The position numbers and the translations under genes are program-made. Below the pieces are notes generated by a model. That model worked only from the letters and a program-made list of their open reading frames with translations. It was not told where the DNA came from and did no database searches. From assembly GCA_026785765.1 (NCBI GenBank), contig JAJAZK010000595.1, positions 1 through 9,259 on the forward strand: 9,259 bases of DNA, in the 5' to 3' direction. Every line of letters begins with the position of its first letter. The first letter of the stretch is position 1. Source of the DNA: Rhodoferax sp. Its GTDB lineage: Bacteria > Pseudomonadota > Gammaproteobacteria > Burkholderiales > Burkholderiaceae_C. Of this stretch, positions 1 to 6,135 are shown piece after piece.

Positions 1-238
1 ACGGAATACCGCGCCCGTCGTCATCGACCGTCACCGATGCGTCGGCATGCAATATCACCCTGATCTTCTTGCCATGCCCGGCGAGCGCCTCGTCGGCAGC
101 GTTGTCGAGTACCTCCTGGATGACGTGCAGCGGGCTTTCGGTGCGGGTATACATGCCCGGGCGCTGCTTGACCGGCTCCAGGCCCTTGAGCACGCGGATC
201 GACGCTTCGGAATATTCGGCGGGAGGTTTCGCTGGCAT
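1..238 (-). CDS. parE: DNA topoisomerase IV subunit B, N-terminal fragment
   Basis: This is the first 79 codons of a GHKL-type topoisomerase ATPase subunit; the rest lies outside the window. ParE with ParC forms topoisomerase IV, which decatenates daughter chromosomes using ATP. Visible are the region RVLKGLEPVKQRPGMY (residues 15-30), the ATP/Mg helix QEVLDNAADEALAGH (41-55, with the family's Glu42 and Asn46), and the nucleotide-binding turn DDDGRGIP (72-79). The wording YTRTESPLH after the RPGM motif fits ParE better than GyrB, which normally has an IGDT-type stretch there; that distinction is from family knowledge. The ATG at 238 is preceded by no Shine-Dalgarno sequence, but a TACAAT hexamer (251-246) sits 7 nt upstream, so the mRNA may be leaderless. 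The gene is divergent from the methyltransferase gene. Confidence 0.9.
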   Translation of the reverse strand, partial: MPAKPPAEYSEASIRVLKGLEPVKQRPGMYTRTESPLHVIQEVLDNAADEALAGHGKKIRVILHADASVTVDDDGRGIP

Positions 239-424
239 ACCCGCGATTGTAGTTGGTCAGGGCAAAACAGGCTGTGGTTTCATACAGCTTTTGCATGCTG
301 ATCGACAATCGGACCGCATGCCGAACCCACACTTACCCATAATCTAATTCATCTGTCGCCCGCGCGTGCCGAGTCCCCTTGCCTCGCGCCGCGAGGGCGC
401 ACGTGTGGCCAACAGGAGGCAACA
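239..424. promoter_or_regulatory. Divergent intergenic region between parE and the methyltransferase gene
   Basis: This 186-nt spacer holds no convincing gene. For parE (minus) there is a TACAAT -10-like hexamer at 251-246 without a good -35. For the plus strand there is a weak CATAAT at 338-343, also without a clear -35. Two GCATGC palindromes lie at 293-298 and 316-321. A GC-rich inverted repeat CCTCGC-GCC-GCGAGG at 382-396 would form a 6-bp hairpin in the leader just before the ribosome binding site of the methyltransferase. Promoter assignments here are inference only. Confidence 0.4.
414..419 (+). promoter_or_regulatory. Strong ribosome binding site deciding a TTG start
   Basis: A perfect AGGAGG lies 5 nt before a TTG codon at 425-427. 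No in-frame ATG lies near it; the ATG at 444 is in another frame. This is the only consensus-quality Shine-Dalgarno sequence I noticed before a start codon in the window, and it justifies calling the non-ATG start. Confidence 0.8.
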
Positions 425-1123
425 TTGAACATAATTACCGTTGATGGCAGCGCCACGACCGGTGCGCGACACGCATTGCCACACGGCCTGGAGCCGGTTT
501 CCGAATGGGTGCGGCGCTGGACCCATCTGGTCAAGCCCGGTGGCTCGTTGCTAGACCTTGCCTGCGGACGGGGTCGACATCTGCGTTGGTTTGCAGCACT
601 CGGCCACCCGGTCACTGGCGTGGACCAATCCACCGACGCCTTGCAGGCGGTTGGTGATCTGGCAGCGGCGGGACATGCCGTCCTGGTGCAAGCCGACATC
701 GAGGAAGGGACATGGCCGCTGCTGGGCGCGGACGGGCCGCTTACCTACGACGCAGTCGTTGTCACCAACTACTTGTGGCGGCCGCTGCTCCCCACCATTT
801 TGCGCAGCGTCGCCCCGAGCGGAATATTGCTGTACGAAACCTTCGCCATTGACCAGGCGACGGTCGGAAGGCCCTCGCGCCCGGACTTCCTGCTGCGCCC
901 CGGTGAATTGTTGCAACAGTGTGCGTCCATGCGGATCGTCGCGTTTGAGGACGGGTTCTGCAGTGGCCCGGATCGTTTCGTGCAGCGCATTGCGGCAGTG
1001 CAAGCAGCGGCGCCGACTGAAAGCAACGATAGCGGCGTAGGCATCGCGCCGCGCTACCAACTCGCACAGGCCATGGGCCAGCCTCCCGCCCAAACGGGGT
1101 TGGGCCTCGCGGCCACTGGGTAG
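425..1123 (+). CDS. Class I SAM-dependent methyltransferase (TehB-like)
   Basis: A 232-residue Rossmann-fold methyltransferase of unknown substrate. Motif I is LLDLACGRGRH (residues 42-52), followed by the acidic ribose-binding residue in VTGVDQS (D67), an acidic turn QADIEEG (89-95), and motif IV-like YDAVVVTNYLWRPLLP (108-123). The segment LLYETFAIDQATVGRPSRPDFLLRPGELL (135-163) matches small TehB-like methyltransferases as I know them. It starts at TTG behind a perfect AGGAGG. The last ~38 residues (195-232) are rich in Ala, Gly, Gln and Pro, look unstructured, and extend past where the domain should end (after VQRIAAV). dapA follows 30 nt downstream and a likely dapA -10 element overlaps this stop codon, so the gene may be co-transcribed with dapA or separate. 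Functions such as tellurite resistance should not be assumed. Confidence 0.85.
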   Translation: MNIITVDGSATTGARHALPHGLEPVSEWVRRWTHLVKPGGSLLDLACGRGRHLRWFAALGHPVTGVDQSTDALQAVGDLAAAGHAVLVQADIEEGTWPLLGADGPLTYDAVVVTNYLWRPLLPTILRSVAPSGILLYETFAIDQATVGRPSRPDFLLRPGELLQQCASMRIVAFEDGFCSGPDRFVQRIAAVQAAAPTESNDSGVGIAPRYQLAQAMGQPPAQTGLGLAATG

Positions 1124-1126
1124 AAT
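1100..1126 (+). promoter_or_regulatory. Possible sigma70-type promoter of dapA
   Basis: TAGAAT at 1121-1126 is a good -10 match and overlaps the TAG stop codon of the methyltransferase. The best -35 is TTGGGC at 1100-1105, with a short 15-nt spacer, so the -35 part is weak. Transcription would start near 1133, giving a leader of about 20 nt before the dapA ATG. It would let dapA-bamC be expressed independently of the upstream gene. Confidence 0.4.
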
Positions 1127-1153
1127 GCAGGCTTCCCGTTTTCTACTGCGGTT

Positions 1154-2035
1154 ATGACCCCAATCACTGGCAGCATCGTGGCGCTGGTCACCCCGATGCA
1201 CGCGGATGGTAGCGTTGACTACCCAGCCCTGCGCAAGCTCATAGACTGGCACATCGCGGAAGGTACGGACTGCATCGGCGTGGTCGGAACCACTGGCGAA
1301 TCACCAACGGTCACTGTGCAGGAGCACTGCGAAATCATCCGCGTTTCCGTCGAGCAGGCCGGTGGCAGGGTGCCGGTCATGGCTGGCTGCGGTGCCAATT
1401 CGACTGCGGAGGCAATCGAATTGACGCGTTTTGCCAAACAAGTGGGGGCAGACTGCCATTTGCAGGTGGTGCCCTACTACAACAAGCCGACCCAGGAAGG
1501 CCAATACCGCCACTTCAAAGCCATCGCCGAGGCGGTTGACCTGCCGATGGTGTTGTACAACGTGCCCGGTCGCAGCGTGGCGGACATGGCACACGATACC
1601 GTGCTGCGACTCGCCAACGTGCCTGGAATTATTGGCATCAAGGAAGCCACCGGTAACATCGAGCGCGCACAGTGGCTTATCCGTGAAGTTCCGGACCATT
1701 TCGCCATTTATTCCGGTGACGATCCGACTGCAGTCGCGCTGATGCTGTGTGGCGGCAAAGGCAACGTCAGCGTCACTGCCAATGTGGCACCGAGGTTGAT
1801 GCATCGCCTGTGTGTTGCGGCGATTGCCAGCGACGCGTTGGGCGCAATGCGGATCCAGCTCAAACTGATGCCCTTGCACAAGCAGCTGTTTGTCCAAGCC
1901 AATCCGATTCCCGTCAAATGGGCGATGCAACGGCTGGGCCTGTGCGGCGGTGCGCTGCGCCTGCCCATGACGCAGTTGGAGACGCAATACGAGTCCATTG
2001 TCGAAGACGCCCTGCGACTGGCTGGCCTGCTCTGA
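1154..2035 (+). CDS. dapA: 4-hydroxy-tetrahydrodipicolinate synthase
   Basis: DapA condenses pyruvate with aspartate semialdehyde in the cytoplasm, the first committed step toward diaminopimelate and lysine. The protein has 293 residues, against 292 in E. coli. The expected (beta/alpha)8 aldolase-class I landmarks are intact: GTTGES (45-50, with T46), PYYNKP (107-112, with Y109), LYNVPGR (134-140, with Y135 and R140) and the Schiff-base lysine K163 in GIIGIKEATGN. NPIPVKWAMQRLG near residues 251-263 is also typical. Numbering is shifted by +2 from E. coli throughout. The ATG at 1154 matches the conserved N-terminus (GSIVALVTPM) but has no clear Shine-Dalgarno sequence. bamC follows after 27 nt, the classic dapA-bamC linkage. 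Confidence 0.97.
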   Translation: MTPITGSIVALVTPMHADGSVDYPALRKLIDWHIAEGTDCIGVVGTTGESPTVTVQEHCEIIRVSVEQAGGRVPVMAGCGANSTAEAIELTRFAKQVGADCHLQVVPYYNKPTQEGQYRHFKAIAEAVDLPMVLYNVPGRSVADMAHDTVLRLANVPGIIGIKEATGNIERAQWLIREVPDHFAIYSGDDPTAVALMLCGGKGNVSVTANVAPRLMHRLCVAAIASDALGAMRIQLKLMPLHKQLFVQANPIPVKWAMQRLGLCGGALRLPMTQLETQYESIVEDALRLAGLL

Positions 2036-2062
2036 CCTACTGAAGTAACAAAGGACTCCCTG

Positions 2063-3160
2063 GTGAAACCAATTTCCCGAATCATGCTGCTGCTTGTGAG
2101 TGGCTCGCTGGCGGCCTGCACCATGCTCGAACCTGACCGCGTGGACTACAAAAGCGCACAAAAGGCGCCGTCCCTGGCGGTACCGCCCGACCTGACCCAG
2201 TTGTCGCGCGACAACCGCTATGCCATTCCCGGTGGTCCGGTGACTGCCTCGGCGTATCAGATCGGGCAGACCACACAGGGCATCCCTGTGGCCACGGCGG
2301 CCCTGTCCGATGTGCGGGTTGAGCGCTCGGGCAATCAACGCTGGCTGGTGGTCAAGCGACCGGCCGATCAGTTGTGGGACCCGGTGCGGGACTTCTGGCA
2401 GGAAAACGGATTCCTGATGGTGGTGGACCAGAGCAACCTGGGCATCATGGAAACCGACTGGGCCGAGAACCGCGCCAAGATCCCGCAGGACTTCATCCGC
2501 AATTCAATCGGGAAGCTCTTTGAAGGGCTGTATTCCACTGGGGAGCGCGACAAGTTCCGTACCCGGCTCGAACGGACCGCCACCGGAGAGACGGAAATCT
2601 ATATCAGCCACCGCGGCATGGTCGAGGTCTACCCATCGGGCGGCACAATTGTGACAACGCGTGACAGCAGTACTGTGTGGCAGCCACGCGCGACCGATCC
2701 GGAACTTGAAAACGAGTTCCTGCGGCGGCTGATGGTCCGGCTCGGTGTAAGCCAGGAGCAGGCCAAGGCCGTCGCCTCCGCCGGTGCCGGCAAGAGCACT
2801 TCACGGGCCTCCACCGTGAATGGCCAGCCAGTCGTACTGATCGACGAAAACTTCGACCGCGCGTGGCGCCGCGTAGGGCTGTCGCTGGACCGCACCGGCT
2901 TTACCGTGGAAGACCGGGACCGCGCCCTAGGTACTTATTTTGTGCGCTATGTCGAACCCACCGCCAACAAGTCGGAACCGGGGTTTTTCTCCAAGATCTT
3001 TGGAAGTTCGGCCAGCACCACTGCGCCCCTGAAATACCGGATAGTCGTGCGCAGCCAAAACGAATCCACAGTGGTTTCGGTTCTGAATGCCACCGGTGCG
3101 CCGGATGCATCGGCGAACGCGCAGCGCATCGTGAACGTGATCGTAGAAGACCTCAAGTAG
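2063..3160 (+). CDS. bamC: Outer membrane protein assembly factor BamC (NlpB/DapX lipoprotein)
   Basis: BamC is an outer-membrane lipoprotein of the BAM complex that folds beta-barrel proteins. This 365-residue protein has a signal peptide with a lipobox LAAC (16-19); Cys19 is followed by Thr, which favours outer-membrane sorting. An extended N-terminal stretch (DRVDYKSAQKAPSLAVPPDL, 25-44) resembles the conserved region known to contact BamD. Two helix-grip domains follow: about 84-230 (RWLVVKRPADQLWDPVRDFW to RRLMVRLGV) and about 255-365 (VVLIDENFDRAWRRVGLSLDRTGF to NVIVEDLK), joined by an Ala/Gly/Ser-rich linker near 237-252. The GTG start is supported by AAGGA at 2051-2055, 7 nt upstream. 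It sits between dapA and the MBL hydrolase with gaps of 27 and 12 nt, consistent with one operon. Confidence 0.93.
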   Translation: MKPISRIMLLLVSGSLAACTMLEPDRVDYKSAQKAPSLAVPPDLTQLSRDNRYAIPGGPVTASAYQIGQTTQGIPVATAALSDVRVERSGNQRWLVVKRPADQLWDPVRDFWQENGFLMVVDQSNLGIMETDWAENRAKIPQDFIRNSIGKLFEGLYSTGERDKFRTRLERTATGETEIYISHRGMVEVYPSGGTIVTTRDSSTVWQPRATDPELENEFLRRLMVRLGVSQEQAKAVASAGAGKSTSRASTVNGQPVVLIDENFDRAWRRVGLSLDRTGFTVEDRDRALGTYFVRYVEPTANKSEPGFFSKIFGSSASTTAPLKYRIVVRSQNESTVVSVLNATGAPDASANAQRIVNVIVEDLK

Positions 3161-3172
3161 TCGCCTGGGCGG

Positions 3173-3949
3173 ATGCTGCGATTTACAAGCCTGGGCAGCG
3201 GCAGTTCAGGCAACGCAACGGTGGTGGAAGCCCGTAACGGAGCACGCACCAGCCGCCTGCTGGTCGACTGCGGTTTTGGCCTCAAGCAGTTGGACCAACG
3301 CCTGTCGCGCGCCCAGTTGTGCGCCGCCGACCTGGACGGGATATTTGTCACGCATGAACATGGCGACCACCTCGGGTCAGCGCGTGCTCTCTCATTGCGC
3401 GAGCGGCTTCCGGTCTGGATGAGCCAGGGCACACACGCGGCAGCAGGCTGCCCGGACATGGGCGGCATGCTGCAACTGGCGGGTGACGCGAGCACATTCG
3501 CGCTCGGAGAGCTTGAGGTCATTCCGTTTACCGTCCCGCACGACGCACGCGAACCACTGCAATTGCGCTGCAGCGACGGTGACCGCAGCCTGGGAATACT
3601 GACCGACCTGGGTCACGCGACGGCCCATGTGTTGCAACACCTGACGGGATGCGAGGCGATCCTGCTGGAGTGCAACCACGATCTGGAACTGCTGGCGAAC
3701 TCCAATTACCACCCGGCACTCAAAAAGCGCGTGGGCGGTCGTTACGGTCACCTGTGTAATGCCGACGCGGCGGCTATCGCTGGAGCGGTGCAGCATCCAC
3801 GGCTGGCGACCGTGGTGGCCGCGCACCTGAGCGCCCAGAACAACCGGCCGGAACTGGCACAGGCTGCCCTCGCGCACGCACTCGGATGGGACGCGCATCA
3901 GATCGGCGTGGCGACCCAGAGCGATGGGTCACCCTGGCTGGTGGTCTGA
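3173..3949 (+). CDS. MBL-fold metallo-hydrolase, YycJ/WalJ family
   Basis: A 258-residue metallo-beta-lactamase-fold hydrolase, probably a DNA- or RNA-directed phosphodiesterase by family, although the substrate is not established from sequence. Metal ligands are visible: T-HEHGDH at 60-66 (H61, H63, D65, H66), H123 in VPHDA, D145 in LTDLGH, and the family signature ECNHD (166-170) with H218 in AAHLSAQNN. The N-terminus FTSLGSGSSGNAT and the segment KKRVGGRYGHLCN (184-196) are typical of the YycJ group. The ATG lies 12 nt after the bamC stop with only a weak GGGCGG before it, so translation probably depends on ribosomes finishing bamC. It is the last gene of the unit, followed by a terminator. 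Catalytic residues look complete. Confidence 0.9.
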   Translation: MLRFTSLGSGSSGNATVVEARNGARTSRLLVDCGFGLKQLDQRLSRAQLCAADLDGIFVTHEHGDHLGSARALSLRERLPVWMSQGTHAAAGCPDMGGMLQLAGDASTFALGELEVIPFTVPHDAREPLQLRCSDGDRSLGILTDLGHATAHVLQHLTGCEAILLECNHDLELLANSNYHPALKKRVGGRYGHLCNADAAAIAGAVQHPRLATVVAAHLSAQNNRPELAQAALAHALGWDAHQIGVATQSDGSPWLVV

Positions 3950-3960
3950 GCGACGCCAAC

Positions 3961-3988
3961 AAAAAAGCCACCGCGAGGTGGCTCTTTT
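3961..3988. terminator. Bidirectional rho-independent terminator
   Basis: The hairpin GCCACC-GCGA-GGTGGC (3967-3982) is flanked by six A residues on the left and CTTTT after one intervening T on the right. On the minus strand the stem is followed directly by TTTTTT, so it is strongest for the lipoprotein gene (minus, ends 4015). On the plus strand it serves the MBL hydrolase gene (ends 3949). It sits exactly between two convergent genes. Confidence 0.85.
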
Positions 3989-4014
3989 GATTGCGGGCCA
4001 ATTCCCGGCAGTGG

Positions 4015-4284
4015 TCAGGGCTTCTTGACCGCAGCAGCAGCAGCGTCTGCAGCGGCCTTGGCCGCATCCGCAGCACCTTTTGCGGCATCAACTGCACCGG
4101 CAGCCGCCGACGCGGCGCCTACCGCAGCGGCAGCGGCGCCAGAAGCTGCGTCTTTCGCGGCTTCGACTGCGGCTGGAGCAGCAGCAGGTGCGGCAACCGG
4201 TGCTGCCGGAGGAGCTTCTTTCTTGCCACAGGCGGCGAGGGCAGCGGCGGCAATCACAGCTGCCAGGAGGAGAGACTTGTTCAT
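4015..4284 (-). CDS. Alanine-rich heptad-repeat lipoprotein
   Basis: An 89-residue predicted lipoprotein of unknown function. The signal peptide MNKSLLLAAVIAAAALAAC has a lipobox LAAC (16-19); Gly follows the Cys, so outer-membrane sorting is expected. The mature chain of 71 residues contains 39 alanines. After a short charged start (GKKE) and a Pro/Ala linker (about 24-40), residues 42-83 fall into six consecutive 7-residue units of approximate form GAADAAK, with Gly at 49, 56, 63 and 70, Asp or Ser at 45, 59, 66, 73 and 80, and Lys at 69 and 76. It ends VKKP. This suggests a long alanine-faced helix, possibly an alanine-zipper coiled coil like Lpp/OprI, but homology to those is not claimed. 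The ATG at 4284 is chosen because it begins the signal peptide; upstream in-frame starts would bury it. A weak AGG lies 10 nt upstream. Confidence 0.8.
   Translation of the reverse strand: MNKSLLLAAVIAAAALAACGKKEAPPAAPVAAPAAAPAAVEAAKDAASGAAAAAVGAASAAAGAVDAAKGAADAAKAAADAAAAAVKKP
4036..4161 (-). repeat. Six protein-level heptad repeats in the lipoprotein gene
   Basis: Six 21-nt units encode residues 42-83: AAKDAAS, GAAAAAV, GAASAAA, GAVDAAK, GAADAAK, AAADAAA. The DNA units are not copies: between the fourth and fifth units, four of the six identical residues use different codons. The periodicity is therefore a property of the protein, not of a recent tandem duplication or a slippage-prone microsatellite. 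Confidence 0.75.
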
Positions 4285-4295
4285 TTGGATAGTAC

Positions 4296-4361
4296 CTAAG
4301 GAGTGTTGGAAAAGTTGCTGGAAACGCCATCGCCACCCAAGGCTCCGGCCAGGACAATCAT
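4296..4361 (-). other. Possible short upstream ORF in the lipoprotein leader
   Basis: Inside the predicted leader is a 21-codon frame (MIVLAGALGGDGVSSNFSNTP) whose TAG stop overlaps the AGG that could serve as Shine-Dalgarno for the lipoprotein, 11 nt before its ATG. The placement would suit coupling or a leader peptide. However, the ATG at 4361 has no good ribosome binding site and such short frames arise by chance, so this is only a candidate. Confidence 0.2.
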
Positions 4362-4389
4362 GTGCTGCGTCAATTCTGTCCAGCCTTCG

Positions 4390-4395
4390 AGTATA
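4390..4395 (-). promoter_or_regulatory. -10 element upstream of the lipoprotein gene
   Basis: Read on the minus strand, TATACT (4395-4390) is a close -10 match preceded by TTTTG. The -35 is weak (CTGAGT with a 17-nt spacer, 3 of 6 matches). Transcription would start near 4383, giving an unusually long leader of about 100 nt before the lipoprotein ATG. A perfect dyad CCTGACTCAGG (4409-4419) overlaps the -35 position. Confidence 0.4.
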
Positions 4396-4455
4396 CAAAA
4401 GCTGTGGGCCTGACTCAGGGGAAACCCTAGCAGCCTGCCACGCCCGCGCCAGAGT

Positions 4456-4962
4456 TTACAAACCGAGCACCGACGCCGCAAAGCCCGGGCTGCTGCCGCG
4501 TAACAGTTCGTCGAGAGTTTCCCGAATCTGCAGCCGGCGTTCGGGCAGCTCGGTACAGACACCGGTGCTGCGCACGAGGTCAAGGCGCTGCATTGCCCAA
4601 CCCGGCACGTGCATCGCACTTGGAAAGTTGATCGCATCGATATGCCGGCTTTGGCGGCAATCGATGAGGTGAGACCAGGTTCGGCGCCAGACCACGAAGC
4701 GAGCCTGGTTGCGCAAGACCGCGTCATAACCCGCCGCCACCATCACGAAGCGCCGTCCCGGCTTGGCCCAGGCACCCAGCGACTCTGCGACGGCGCGCTC
4801 CTGCAGCGGCCAGTCCTCGAAGTTGGAATCACTGACAACAATTTCCCGCCAGCCGCGCTGTGCCGCAGCGGCAAACGCCTCACGCAACAATTGGGAAAAT
4901 GCCTCGCGGCCGGCAAACCTGCCGGTCTGCAACACGCCGGGTACGGCGCCCTCAGAGTCCAT
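4456..4962 (-). CDS. Uncharacterised conserved protein coupled to the RoxA-like gene
   Basis: A 168-residue soluble protein with no signal peptide or membrane segment. I recognise it only as a protein type seen behind this oxygenase gene in Burkholderiales; no function is known to me. The ATG at 4962 lies within the last codons of the upstream oxygenase gene (11-nt overlap, different frame), which implies translational coupling. Features: an N-terminal segment VLQTGRFAGREAFSQLLREAF (10-30), a predicted alternating beta/alpha pattern with strands at REIVVSD (39-45) and RRFVMVA (70-76), a charged aromatic segment DAVLRNQARFVVWRRTWSHLIDC (80-102), and a conserved-looking tail ending ASVLGL. No nucleotide-binding or metal motif stands out. 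The pattern resembles a small Rossmann-like or PLD-type half-domain, which is speculation. Confidence 0.8.
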   Translation of the reverse strand: MDSEGAVPGVLQTGRFAGREAFSQLLREAFAAAAQRGWREIVVSDSNFEDWPLQERAVAESLGAWAKPGRRFVMVAAGYDAVLRNQARFVVWRRTWSHLIDCRQSRHIDAINFPSAMHVPGWAMQRLDLVRSTGVCTELPERRLQIRETLDELLRGSSPGFAASVLGL

Positions 4963-6082
4963 GCATCCACCCGACAGAACACCAGTCCCGCAGCAACGCC
5001 ATCGCCTGCGGGCTGGCTGCGGCCAGCGCCGGTAACGCCAGGCAGCGCGCATCGGCCAGACGGCGTATCAACTCTGCGTCGCGTCCACCGGCGACGAAAC
5101 TCTCGCCGTTGACGAACACGTGGCGGTCGTCATACATCATTCTGGTCCTTGGATCGAGCCGTAAATCGCCAGTATCTGCATGACGCTTGGCGCTGTCAAA
5201 CCAGACATTGTTTTTCGGCTCGGTCAACGACTCGCCCAGGACGCGCTCCAGCGCCAACGGTGTTTCCAGCACCGTCTGCAGCGCGTTGCGCGCAAAGCCT
5301 GTCAGACCGGGTGGTATCTCTGCGGCGTTGGCAACCGCAAGCTGGCCAGGATCACGGTACAAGCGGCGGCTCGTATCGTCCGCGGCGTCGTGTGCCAGCC
5401 GCTGCAACAGGTCGCTTGCCAGCATGCCGGCGGCAGGTGCCTGAAATCCTATCGACCATGTCATGCACTCACCAACAGCGACGCCCTCGTGTGCATAACG
5501 CGGGGGCAAATACAACATGTCGCCGGGCGCCAGCACCACATCCTGGTCAGGCTCGAAACTGGCCAGAATCTTGAGCGGAACTCCCGCAAGCAAATCGAGC
5601 TTCTTCTGGCGCCCGAAGCGCCAGCGGCGCTGGCCCTGGGCCTGCAGCAGGAACACATCGTAGCTGTCGAAGTGTGGTCCGACGCCGCCAGCATCGGTAG
5701 CGTAACTGACCATCACATCGTCGAGCCGCGCGTCCGGCACAAAACGAAACTGGTTCAACGCCTCTCGCGCCATCGCCACATGCTGGTCCACCCCCTGCAC
5801 CAACAGAGTCCAGCCCGGGCGCGATACCGGGGGCAGTGAGCGTTTGCCGAACGGTCCGTGGCGCAGCTTCCAGCCCCCTGCGGCCCCCGCCCCGGGTGCC
5901 ACCACCAGCCTGGATTCGACGTCAGCACGCCCGGCGAGGTCGAACAGGGCGCGCCGACCCAGTTCCGGTGAAAACGCAGGAACTGCCTGGCGCACCAGCA
6001 GCGGTTTCTTCTGCCAGTGGCGCCGCATGAACTGATGCGGGCTCAATCCGGCCAGCAGTTGCAATGGCTGATGCACATCCAT
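4952..6082 (-). CDS. roxA: JmjC/cupin ribosomal oxygenase, RoxA (YcfD)-like uL16 arginine hydroxylase
   Basis: By family, this Fe(II)/2-oxoglutarate dioxygenase hydroxylates an arginine of ribosomal protein uL16 (Arg81 in E. coli). The protein has 376 residues (E. coli 373). The iron triad is visible: H137 and D139 in GPHFDSYDVFLL (136-146) and H198 in YLPPRYAHEGVAVG (191-204). The substrate-loop region MVSYATDAGGVG (124-135) and a C-terminal winged-helix-like domain (about 270-376) fit the family. The ATG at 6082 is chosen over an upstream TTG at 6118 because GGAA lies 6 nt before it and MDVHQPLQLLAGLSPHQFMRRHWQKKPLLVRQA is the usual N-terminus. It is divergent from the FKBP gene (53 nt apart) and overlaps the unknown gene downstream by 11 nt. 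Confidence 0.9.
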   Translation of the reverse strand: MDVHQPLQLLAGLSPHQFMRRHWQKKPLLVRQAVPAFSPELGRRALFDLAGRADVESRLVVAPGAGAAGGWKLRHGPFGKRSLPPVSRPGWTLLVQGVDQHVAMAREALNQFRFVPDARLDDVMVSYATDAGGVGPHFDSYDVFLLQAQGQRRWRFGRQKKLDLLAGVPLKILASFEPDQDVVLAPGDMLYLPPRYAHEGVAVGECMTWSIGFQAPAAGMLASDLLQRLAHDAADDTSRRLYRDPGQLAVANAAEIPPGLTGFARNALQTVLETPLALERVLGESLTEPKNNVWFDSAKRHADTGDLRLDPRTRMMYDDRHVFVNGESFVAGGRDAELIRRLADARCLALPALAAASPQAMALLRDWCSVGWMHGL

Positions 6083-6123
6083 GGGTGGTTCCGGTTGGTT
6101 TCGAGAAGCAGGAATCAAGCTGC

Positions 6124-6129
6124 GACAAT
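6124..6129 (+). promoter_or_regulatory. -10-like hexamer immediately before the FKBP start codon
   Basis: GACAAT ends 6 nt before the ATG at 6136, so normal spacing would start transcription at the A of the ATG. There is no Shine-Dalgarno sequence between it and the start (TTCTCCT is pyrimidine-rich). No good -35 is visible at 16-18 nt, so this remains a proposal. Confidence 0.3.
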
Positions 6130-6135
6130 TCTCCT

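Noticed and set aside
551..1252. Open frame of 233 codons antisense to the methyltransferase
   Set aside because: No recognisable motif and complete overlap with a gene that has a perfect ribosome binding site and SAM-binding motifs.
1301..2338. Open frame of 345 codons on the minus strand opposite dapA and the start of bamC
   Set aside because: It is fully antisense to a well-recognised enzyme gene, has the composition expected from reading GC-rich codons backwards (many His, Arg, Gln), and shows no domain.
4036..4161. Simple-sequence or phase-variable tandem repeat in the Ala-rich gene
   Set aside because: The 21-nt units differ at many silent positions and there is no long uninterrupted homopolymer or short-unit tract, so slippage is unlikely.
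4285..4398. A 38-residue N-terminal extension of the lipoprotein from an upstream ATG
   Set aside because: It would place the signal peptide and lipobox internally, and its start overlaps the likely -10 element.
4025..4672. Ala-rich open frame of 215 codons on the plus strand
   Set aside because: It reads the complement of the Ala-rich lipoprotein (GC-only codons stay Ala) and then runs antisense through the 168-residue gene; no start signal or domain.
6083..6118. A 12-residue N-terminal extension of RoxA from a TTG codon
   Set aside because: No Shine-Dalgarno precedes it, while the ATG at 6082 has GGAA at good distance and begins the family's usual N-terminus.
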